Source: Streptomyces sp. NBC_00237 (GTDB taxonomy: Bacteria; Actinomycetota; Actinomycetes; Streptomycetales; Streptomycetaceae). From it: a stretch of DNA of 64,000 bases. The stretch is from assembly GCF_026342435.1 (NCBI RefSeq), contig NZ_JAPEMT010000001.1:2536501-2600500 (forward strand). Reading direction: 5' to 3'. The translations under genes were made by a program, and so were the position numbers. Numbering within the stretch: position 1 is the stretch's first letter; the number at the start of each line of letters is the position of its first letter. Positions 58,044 through 64,000 of the stretch are shown here, in pieces. The notes under the pieces are model-generated. The model was not told the origin of the DNA and did no database searches. It saw nothing but the letters and a program-made list of their open reading frames with translations.

Positions 58044-59686
58044 GCACGCTTGCCGCGACATTCGGCAGCACGGGCTGGCAGCTCGCCGCAGGCGAGGGGG
58101 CCAGCGAGCACCGCACGCTGATCATCACTCTTTTCGCCCTGTTCGTCGTCGCCACCCTCGGCATCACCGTCTGGGCGGGACGCCAGACCAAGAGCGCCGC
58201 GGACTTCTACGCGGGCGGCCGTCAGTTCACCGGCTTCCAGAACGGCCTGGCGATCTCCGGCGACTACATGTCCGCCGCCTCCTTCCTCGGCATCGCGGGC
58301 TCCATCGCCCTCTTCGGCTACGACGGCTTCCTGTACTCGATCGGCTTCCTGGTCGCCTGGCTGGTCGCCCTGCTCCTGGTCGCCGAACCGCTGCGCAACT
58401 CCGGCCGCTACACGATGGGCGACGTCCTCGCCTACCGCATGAGGCAGCGCCCGGTCCGCACGGCCGCGGGCACCTCGACGATCGTCGTGTCGATCTTCTA
58501 CCTGCTCGCGCAGATGGCCGGAGCGGGCGTCCTGGTCTCGCTGCTGCTCGGTATCACCAGCGACGGCGGCAAGATCGCCATCGTCGCCCTGGTCGGCGTC
58601 CTGATGATCGTGTACGTCACCATCGGCGGCATGAAGGGCACCACCTGGGTGCAGATGGTCAAGGCCGTCCTGCTCATCGCGGGCACGCTCCTCATCACCT
58701 TCCTGATCCTGCTGAAGTTCAACTTCAACGTCTCCGACCTGCTCGGCGCCGCCGCCACCAACAGCGGCAAGGAAGGGTTCCTGGAGCCCGGCCTCAAGTA
58801 CGGCGCCAGTGCCATGTCCAAGCTGGACTTCCTCTCGCTGGGCATCGCCCTGGTCCTCGGCACGGCCGGACTGCCGCACATCCTGATCCGCTTCTACACC
58901 GTCCCGACCGCGCAGGCCGCCCGGAAGTCCGTCAACTGGGCCATCGGCATCATCGGTGCGTTCTACCTGATGACGATCGTGCTCGGCTTCGGCGCCGCCG
59001 CCCTCCTCAAGCCGGGCGACATCACCGCCTCCAACAAGGCGGGCAACACCGCGGCCCCGCTCGCCGCCCTCGAAATCGGCGGCGGCTCGGGATCCACCGG
59101 CGGCGCGATCCTCCTCGCCGTGATCTCCGCGGTCGCCTTCGCCACGATCCTCGCGGTCGTCGCGGGCCTCACCCTCGCCTCGTCGTCCTCGTTCGCGCAC
59201 GACATCTACGCGAACGTCATCCGGCGCGGCAAGGCCACCGAGAAGGAGGAGATGAAGGCCGCCCGCTGGGCCACCGTCCTCATCGGCATCGTCTCCATCG
59301 CGCTCGGCGCGCTCGCCCGCGACCTCAACGTGGCGGGGCTCGTCGCCCTCGCCTTCGCGGTCGCCGCGTCCGCCAACCTGCCGACGATCCTCTACAGCCT
59401 CTTCTGGAAGCGCTTCACCACCCAGGGCGCCCTGTGGTCGATCTACGGCGGCCTCTTCACGGCGGTCTTCCTCGTGCTCTTCTCGCCGGTCGTCTCCGGC
59501 AAGCCGACCTCGATGTTCAAGGGCGTCGACTTCGCCTGGTTCCCGCTGGAGAACCCGGGCCTGATCTCGATCCCGCTGGGCTTCCTGCTCGGCTGGCTCG
59601 GCTCGGTCCTCTCGAAGGAGGAGCCCGACAAGGGCAAGTACGCCGAGCTGGAGGTCAAGTCCCTCACCGGCACCGGAGCCCACTGA
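58040..59686 (+). CDS. actP: cation/acetate symporter (ActP-like, SSS family)
   Basis: The product is 548 residues with about 13 helices. SSS signatures include DFYAGGRQFTGFQNGLAISGDYMSAASFLGIAG, YVTIGGMKGTTWVQMVKAVLL, AGLPHILIRFYTVPTAQAARKSV and LSSSFAHDIYA-type segments. It imports acetate and other short monocarboxylates with Na+. It is coupled to the DUF485 gene and followed by a strong terminator. Confidence 0.92.
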   Translation: MSTLAATFGSTGWQLAAGEGASEHRTLIITLFALFVVATLGITVWAGRQTKSAADFYAGGRQFTGFQNGLAISGDYMSAASFLGIAGSIALFGYDGFLYSIGFLVAWLVALLLVAEPLRNSGRYTMGDVLAYRMRQRPVRTAAGTSTIVVSIFYLLAQMAGAGVLVSLLLGITSDGGKIAIVALVGVLMIVYVTIGGMKGTTWVQMVKAVLLIAGTLLITFLILLKFNFNVSDLLGAAATNSGKEGFLEPGLKYGASAMSKLDFLSLGIALVLGTAGLPHILIRFYTVPTAQAARKSVNWAIGIIGAFYLMTIVLGFGAAALLKPGDITASNKAGNTAAPLAALEIGGGSGSTGGAILLAVISAVAFATILAVVAGLTLASSSSFAHDIYANVIRRGKATEKEEMKAARWATVLIGIVSIALGALARDLNVAGLVALAFAVAASANLPTILYSLFWKRFTTQGALWSIYGGLFTAVFLVLFSPVVSGKPTSMFKGVDFAWFPLENPGLISIPLGFLLGWLGSVLSKEEPDKGKYAELEVKSLTGTGAH

Positions 59687-59710
59687 CCGGTATCCACCGG
59701 TACGTACCAT

Positions 59711-59746
59711 CAGGGCCGCGTCGTAGGACTCTACGACGCGGCCCTG
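59711..59746. terminator. hairpin terminator after the acetate symporter gene
   Basis: A perfect 16-bp stem (59711-59726 with 59731-59746) and a GACT loop begin 25 bases past the actP-like stop. It separates this operon from moaA. Confidence 0.88.
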
Positions 59747-59836
59747 CCACGACTCGTGCCAATCGGCCCTCCGGCGTTGTCAGTGCCGTCGCGTACTGTC
59801 GAAGGCATCAGTCACCCATCGGGGAGGGGGCCCACA

Positions 59837-60826
59837 GTGCTCATCGACACCTTTGGCCGGGTCGCCACCGACCTTCGTGTTTCTCTCACGGACCGCTGCA
59901 ACCTGCGGTGCACGTACTGCATGCCCGAAGAGGGCCTCCAGTGGCTCGGCAAGTCCGATCTGCTCACCGACGACGAGATCGTCCGGCTGATCCGCATCGC
60001 CGTCACCGAGCTGGGCATCACCGAGGTCCGCTTCACCGGCGGCGAACCCCTGCTCCGGCCCGGCCTCGTCGGGATCGTCGAGCGCTGCGCCGCCCTCCGG
60101 CCCCGCCCGAAGATGTCGCTGACCACCAACGGCATCGGTCTCAAGCGCACCGCCACCGCCCTCAAGGCGGCGGGCCTCGACCGGGTCAACGTCTCCCTGG
60201 ACACCCTGCGCCCCGACGTCTTCAAGACCCTCACCCGGCGCTCCCGCCACCAGGACGTCCTCGACGGCATGGCCGCCGCCCGTGACGCCGGACTCACCCC
60301 GGTCAAGGTCAACGCCGTCCTGATGCCGGGCCTCAACGACGACGAGGCCCCCGACCTCCTCGCCTGGGCCGTGGAGAACGGGTACGAGCTGCGCTTCATC
60401 GAGCAGATGCCACTGGACGCCCAGCACGGCTGGAAGCGCGACGGCATGATCACCGCCGGTGACATCCTGGAATCCCTGCGCACCCGCTTCACCCTCACCG
60501 AGGAGGGCGACACCGAGCGCGGCTCCGCACCCGCCGAGCGCTGGGTGGTCGACGGCGGCCCGCACCGGGTCGGCGTCATCGCGTCCGTCACCCGCCCGTT
60601 CTGCGGCGCCTGCGACCGCACCCGGCTCACCGCCGACGGCCAGGTCCGCACCTGCCTGTTCGCCCGCGAGGAGTCCGACCTGCGGGCCGCCCTGCGCTCG
60701 GACGCCACCGACCAGGAGATCGCGGAGCTCTGGAAGGTCGCCATGTGGGGCAAGAAGGCGGGCTCGGGCCTCGACGACCCGACGTTCCTCCAGCCGGACC
60801 GCCCGATGTCGGCGATCGGAGGCTGA
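59837..60826 (+). CDS. moaA: GTP 3',8-cyclase MoaA
   Basis: This radical-SAM enzyme of 329 residues has the cluster motif C21-x3-C25-x2-C28 (TDRCNLRCTYCMP), VRFTGGEPLLR, and the second-cluster cysteines in PFCGACDRTRLTADGQVRTCLF. Family members end with GG, and this one ends SAIGG, as needed for activity. It catalyses the first step of molybdenum-cofactor synthesis. GTG 59837 follows GGAGGGGG. No other moa gene is nearby. Confidence 0.95.
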   Translation: MLIDTFGRVATDLRVSLTDRCNLRCTYCMPEEGLQWLGKSDLLTDDEIVRLIRIAVTELGITEVRFTGGEPLLRPGLVGIVERCAALRPRPKMSLTTNGIGLKRTATALKAAGLDRVNVSLDTLRPDVFKTLTRRSRHQDVLDGMAAARDAGLTPVKVNAVLMPGLNDDEAPDLLAWAVENGYELRFIEQMPLDAQHGWKRDGMITAGDILESLRTRFTLTEEGDTERGSAPAERWVVDGGPHRVGVIASVTRPFCGACDRTRLTADGQVRTCLFAREESDLRAALRSDATDQEIAELWKVAMWGKKAGSGLDDPTFLQPDRPMSAIGG

Positions 60827-60830
60827 GCCC

Positions 60831-61052
60831 TCAGGCGGGGCTCTGGTCCGCTTCCCACTCGGCGAGCGGCACGACGTCCTTCAGGAAATCCCGTACGCCC
60901 AGGAAGTGCGAGAGGTGCTCCCGGTGCTCCTCGCAGGCGAGCCACGTCTTGCGTCGCTCCGGAGTGTGCAGCTTCGGGTTGTTCCAGGCGAGGACCCAGA
61001 CCGCGCCCGCGCGGCAGCCCTTCGCGGAGCAGATCGGTGTCTCGTCACTCAC
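60831..61052 (-). CDS. small putative zinc-binding protein
   Basis: The product is 73 residues. It contains CSAKGC near the N-terminus and ACEEHREHL in the second half, a CxxxxC...CxxHxxH set that could bind zinc, plus WVLAWNNPKLHTPERRKTW. There is no recognised enzymatic motif. It is conserved in Streptomyces as a hypothetical protein, sometimes mislabelled. The start is GTG 61052. It converges on moaA with a five-base gap. Confidence 0.72.
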   Translation of the reverse strand: MSDETPICSAKGCRAGAVWVLAWNNPKLHTPERRKTWLACEEHREHLSHFLGVRDFLKDVVPLAEWEADQSPA

Positions 61053-61113
61053 GGTCGTACGTCCCAAGCAGTTTGTGCCGTTCCCGCACGGTTCGTACAC
61101 GCGGGGGAAAAGG

Positions 61114-61151
61114 CGACGCCGAGCAGCCACGGGGGGAGCTGCCCGGCGTCG
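61114..61151. terminator. hairpin, probable terminator of the DUF3099 gene
   Basis: CGACGCCG (61114-61121) pairs with CGGCGTCG (61144-61151), and GCAGC (61123-61127) with GCTGC (61138-61142), giving a 13-bp stem with single mismatches. It is located downstream of the DUF3099 gene on the minus strand, but also upstream of the small zinc-protein gene. Confidence 0.5.
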
Positions 61152-61264
61152 GTCCGTCGCTCCGACGGGGGATGCGGAGCGCCTACGAAGTATGTCACGG
61201 GGGATGGGGTGCGGTGCACCGGAACTTCATGATTGATCTGAGCTTTTCTTGAGCTTGGGCGGAG

Positions 61265-61681
61265 CTAAGTGGTCCGCCCCTGGGGGCCGTTGACCGGTCC
61301 GGCCGTCCCGGAGGCCCCCTCCGAGCTCTTCTCCGCGTCCCGGAACGGGTCCTCGTCGGGGTCCATCACCCTGCCCTCCAGCGGCGCCTCCAGGGCGGGC
61401 CGCACGGGCGCGGGCACGAAGGTGCTGGGCAGGGACTTCACGTTCTCCCGGCCGCCGTTGGCGATCACCACGGCGACGTAGGGCAGCAGCACACCGAGCG
61501 CCAGCGCCACGATCGCCACGGGACGTTGCACGTTCCACAGCACGGCGGCGAGAACGACGGCGACCGTCCTGACGGACATCGAGATGATGTACCGGCGCTG
61601 CCTGCCCCGGACGTCCTCGGCGAGGCCCTGGCGGGCTCCGGTGATCCGCACGACCTCGGCCCCGCGCAGTTTCCGCACCAC
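61265..61681 (-). CDS. DUF3099 domain membrane protein
   Basis: The product is about 138 residues. VVRITGARQGLAEDVRGRQRRYIISMSVRT precedes two close helices (TVAVVLAAVLWNV and PVAIVALALGVLLPYVAVVIAN). A Pro/Asp/Glu-rich tail follows. This is the DUF3099 layout common in actinomycetes, of unknown function. GTG 61681 is chosen, and GTG 61678 is adjacent. Confidence 0.78.
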   Translation of the reverse strand: MVRKLRGAEVVRITGARQGLAEDVRGRQRRYIISMSVRTVAVVLAAVLWNVQRPVAIVALALGVLLPYVAVVIANGGRENVKSLPSTFVPAPVRPALEAPLEGRVMDPDEDPFRDAEKSSEGASGTAGPVNGPQGRTT

Positions 61682-61891
61682 GATCCCACCACCCGATTCC
61701 AGCGCCGGGCGCTCCCCGGCCCGGATCCCTCCACGGTACGCCCGCCCTCCGTCAGGCGTCAGAGCGGGGCCCGTACGGACTGGGCGAAACCGACCCCGCG
61801 TCCCCCGTACGGCGGTGTCCGACATGCGCCGTACGGGGTATCCGCCCAGACTTGATCGCAGCGCACATCCGCGCCCGTACGAGGAGGCGAC

Positions 61892-62167
61892 ATGAGTTGG
61901 TTGTGGGCAATCATCGTGGGACTCGTGCTCGGTCTGATCGCCAAGGCGATCATCCCGGGCAAGCAGCAGATCCCGCTCTGGCTGACGACCGTGCTCGGCA
62001 TGATCGGCGCCGTGGTGGGCAACTGGATCGCCGCCCGCTTCGGCATCAACGAGACGCGCGGTGTCGACTGGGGACGGCACCTCTTCCAGCTGATCGGCGC
62101 GGTGGCCGTGGTCGGCGTGGGTGACGCCCTGTATTCGATGGTCCGGGGGAACAGAAGCAGAGCCTGA
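61892..62167 (+). CDS. GlsB/YeaQ/YmgE family stress membrane protein
   Basis: The product is 91 residues with three hydrophobic helices: WLWAIIVGLVLGLIAKAI, the glycine-rich LTTVLGMIGAVVGNWIAARFG, and LFQLIGAVAVVGVGDALYSMV. The PGKQQIP turn is typical of the transglycosylase-associated/YeaQ family linked to stress responses. ATG 61892 has GAGGAGGCG upstream. Terminated by the shared hairpin at 62215-62258. Confidence 0.88.
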   Translation: MSWLWAIIVGLVLGLIAKAIIPGKQQIPLWLTTVLGMIGAVVGNWIAARFGINETRGVDWGRHLFQLIGAVAVVGVGDALYSMVRGNRSRA

Positions 62168-62214
62168 GCGGCGCGTGCCATCGGGCGCGCCCAGCACCTA
62201 ACCGCGCGCCCCAC

Positions 62215-62258
62215 GGCAGGCGGGCCGGAACCCCGAGGGGGGTTTCCGGCCCGCTGCC
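62215..62258. terminator. bidirectional hairpin terminator
   Basis: GGCAG...CGGGCCGGAA-CCCC pairs with GGGG-TTTCCGGCCCG...CTGCC, about 19 bp with one bulge, between the convergent YeaQ-type gene and tyrS. Confidence 0.8.
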
Positions 62259-62276
62259 ATGCCGTACGCGAAGGGC

Positions 62277-63554
62277 TCAGCCCGCTGCGATCTCCACCGC
62301 GGCCAGGTTCTTCTTGCCCTTGCGCAGCACCAGCCAGCGGCCCTGCAGCAGCTGGTCGGCGGTGACCTCGGCGTCCTCGGCGGTGACCTTGACGTTGTTC
62401 ACGTACGCGCCGCCCTCCTTGATCGTGCGTCGCGCGCCGCCCTTGCTGGGGGCGAGGCCCGCCGCGATCAGCAGGTCCACGACCGGGCCGAGGCCCTCCG
62501 CCTTCGCGTGCGGCAGCTCGGACAGAGCGGCCTTCAGCGTCGGCTCGTCCAGCTCGGTCAGCTCGCCCTGCCCGAACAGCGCCTTCGACGCGGCGATGAC
62601 GGCCGCGCACTGGTCCGCGCCGTGCACCAGCGTCGTCAGCTCCTCCGCCAGCGCGCGCTGTGCGGCACGTGCCTGCGGACGGGCCTCGGTCTGCGCCTCC
62701 AGCTCCGTCAGCTCCTCCTGCGTACGGAAGCTGAGGATGCGCAGGTACTTCGAGACGTCACGGTCGTCCACGTTCAGCCAGAACTGGTAGAACGCGTACG
62801 GCGTGGTCATCTCCGGGTCCAGCCAGACGGCCCCGCCCTCGGTCTTGCCGAACTTGGTGCCGTCCGCCTTGGTCATCAGCGGCGTCGCCAGCGCGTGCAC
62901 GACCGCGTCCTGCTCCACCCGGTGGATCAGGTCCAGACCGGCGGTGAGGTTGCCCCACTGGTCGCTGCCGCCCTGCTGGAGGGTGCAGCCGTACCGGCGG
63001 TACAGCTCCAGGAAGTCCATGCCCTGGAGCAGCTGGTAGCTGAATTCGGTGTAGCTGATGCCCTGCTCGGACTCCAGCCGACGGGCGACCGAGTCCTTGG
63101 TGAGCATCTTGTTGACCCGGAAGTGCTTGCCGATGTCCCGCAGGAACTCGATCGCGGACAGGCCGCCCGTCCAGTCCAGGTTGTTGACCATGGTGGCCGG
63201 GTGGGCGCACTGCGAGCCCTCGAAGTCGAGGAAGGGCTCGATCTGCGCGCGCAGCCGGTTCACCCACTCCTTGATGGTCTCCGGGTCGTTCAGCGTGCGC
63301 TCGGCCGTCGGACGGGGGTCACCGATCTGCCCGGTGGCCCCGCCGACGAGCGCCAGCGGCCGCAGGCCCGCCTGCTGGAGCCGACGCATGGTGAGCACCT
63401 GCACCAGGTGTCCCACGTGCAGGCTCGCCGCGGTCGGGTCGAAGCCGCAATAGAACGTGACGGGGCCGTCCGCGAGCGCCTTGCGCAGTGCGTCTTCGTC
63501 CGTGGACTGGGCGAACAGCCCGCGCCACTTCAGCTCGTCGACGATGTCCGTCAC
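62277..63554 (-). CDS. tyrS: tyrosyl-tRNA synthetase
   Basis: This class Ic synthetase of 425 residues has HVGH (residues 46-49) as the HIGH motif and KFGKT (in [15 protein letters not shown]) as the KMSKS counterpart. [14 protein letters not shown] and [10 protein letters not shown] bind tyrosine. The C-terminal S4 RNA-binding domain ends [17 protein letters not shown]. It charges tRNA-Tyr in the cytoplasm. The start is GTG 63554. Only 67 bases separate it from the upstream gene, with no room for a T-box. Confidence 0.97.
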   Translation of the reverse strand: MTDIVDELKWRGLFAQSTDEDALRKALADGPVTFYCGFDPTAASLHVGHLVQVLTMRRLQQAGLRPLALVGGATGQIGDPRPTAERTLNDPETIKEWVNRLRAQIEPFLDFEGSQCAHPATMVNNLDWTGGLSAIEFLRDIGKHFRVNKMLTKDSVARRLESEQGISYTEFSYQLLQGMDFLELYRRYGCTLQQGGSDQWGNLTAGLDLIHRVEQDAVVHALATPLMTKADGTKFGKTEGGAVWLDPEMTTPYAFYQFWLNVDDRDVSKYLRILSFRTQEELTELEAQTEARPQARAAQRALAEELTTLVHGADQCAAVIAASKALFGQGELTELDEPTLKAALSELPHAKAEGLGPVVDLLIAAGLAPSKGGARRTIKEGGAYVNNVKVTAEDAEVTADQLLQGRWLVLRKGKKNLAAVEIAAG

Positions 63555-63621
63555 GATTCTCGTATCTCCTCAGATGTACGGGTACGCGGTGATCGCCGGT
63601 ACCGGTGCTTGCTGACCGAGG

Positions 63622-64000
63622 TTATACGCCCCGGCTGACAGAACTCATATTGAAATCCGGCACCCGCAGCGCGGGCATCGCGGCCCGGGTGAACCAGTCG
63701 CCCCATTCCCTGGGCAGCGTCTTCTCCGTCACACCGGCCTCCGAGGCCCGCGACAGCAGGTCCACCGGCGACTCGTTGAACCGGAAGTTGTTGACCTCGC
63801 CGACCACTTCGCCGTTCTCCACCAGGTACACGCCGTCCCGGGTCAGACCGGTCAGGAGCAGCGTCGCCGGATCGACCTCGCGGATGTACCACAGGCACGT
63901 CAGCAGCAGCCCGCGCTCGGTCGCCGCGACCATCTCGTCGAGCGTCCTGGTGCCGCCCGCGTCGAGGACGAGGTTGTCGATGTCCGGGCTCACCGGCAGC
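63622..64000 (-). CDS. TldD/PmbA family metallopeptidase, C-terminal part
   Basis: Only the last ~125 residues are in the window; the gene continues beyond base 64000. Visible features are LVLDAGGTRTLDEMVAATERGLLLTCLWYIREVDPATLLLTGLTRDGVYLVENGEV, typical of the second half of PmbA/TldE proteins. These pair with TldD to proteolyse peptides such as modified antibiotics and antitoxins. It is 67 bases upstream of tyrS on the same strand. Confidence 0.85.
   Translation of the reverse strand, partial: LPVSPDIDNLVLDAGGTRTLDEMVAATERGLLLTCLWYIREVDPATLLLTGLTRDGVYLVENGEVVGEVNNFRFNESPVDLLSRASEAGVTEKTLPREWGDWFTRAAMPALRVPDFNMSSVSRGV

Noticed and set aside
63555-63621. T-box or other leader riboswitch before tyrS
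   Set aside because: Only 67 bases separate tyrS from the upstream gene, with no T-box sequence; too short for such an element.
1-64000. Secondary-metabolite cluster, prophage or integrative element
   Set aside because: Apart from ectoine genes there are no synthase, integrase, recombinase, transposase or phage structural genes, and no tRNA attachment site.

Overview
The window is chromosomal DNA of a high-GC actinomycete, almost certainly a Streptomyces. Codon third positions are nearly all G/C, GTG starts are common, and stop-start overlaps are frequent. It carries several Streptomyces hallmarks: ectABCD, the small GATC-binding nucleoid protein Gbn, an LAETG-anchored SCO1860-type wall protein, an Asp23/AmaP cluster and a RING-TerD protein of the SCO0854 type. 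From memory, the gene order around gbn, the cob genes, the SCO1860-type gene and ectABCD resembles the SCO1838-SCO1867 region of S. coelicolor, rearranged. No phage, insertion sequence, CRISPR array, tRNA or rRNA gene was seen.

Layout. 1-7.7 kb: end of a DsbA/FrnE oxidoreductase gene, a class V aminotransferase, the sortase-substrate protein, an amidohydrolase with an MFS exporter, and a divergent LysR regulator with a second class V aminotransferase. 7.8-11.5 kb: ectABCD (ectoine and 5-hydroxyectoine), bounded by two strong hairpin terminators and preceded by a GlnR-like site and a perfect inverted repeat. 11.5-13.3 kb: an Old Yellow Enzyme gene divergent from a MarR gene, with a duplicated operator. 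13.4-22.9 kb: cobalamin genes (cobC, a CbiG/CobE-like gene, a ZIP metal transporter, cobB, cobO, a fused ChlI/ChlD chelatase, cobQ, cobD) headed by a B12 riboswitch, with no cobN between cobQ and the chelatase. 23-24.6 kb: a PiT phosphate transporter with a PHO box. 24.7-32 kb: GH25 lysozyme, class II aldolase, alpha/beta hydrolase, VOC protein, zinc peptidase, PQQ-like protein and an unknown. 32-35.3 kb: an ABC-F protein behind a 7-codon upstream ORF, gbn and an enoyl-CoA hydratase. 35.2-38.5 kb: Asp23/AmaP envelope cluster. 38.8-43.8 kb: SDR, GH15, SURF1, a zinc-ribbon protein and a DEDDh exonuclease with BRCT domain. 43.8-46.7 kb: RING-TerD protein. 46.8-51.8 kb: TetR regulator with a divergent operon of an acetoacetate-decarboxylase-like enzyme, an SDR and two amidohydrolases. 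51.9-55.8 kb: VIT transporter, a mini Clp-N protein, and a three-gene unit (AGMO-like hydroxylase, lysoplasmalogenase, zinc alcohol dehydrogenase). 55.9-64 kb: subtilase, acetate symporter pair, moaA, small membrane proteins, tyrS and the end of a TldD/PmbA gene.

Most content is core or conserved Streptomyces biology. The most noteworthy points are the putative ether-lipid degradation unit, the bacterial RING-TerD protein, the probably leaderless rare-codon upstream ORF before the ABC-F gene, and the TetR-controlled decarboxylase/amidohydrolase operon. The dispersed repeats are also notable: they are mosaic and nested, and at two places they have been recruited into the 3' ends of genes.
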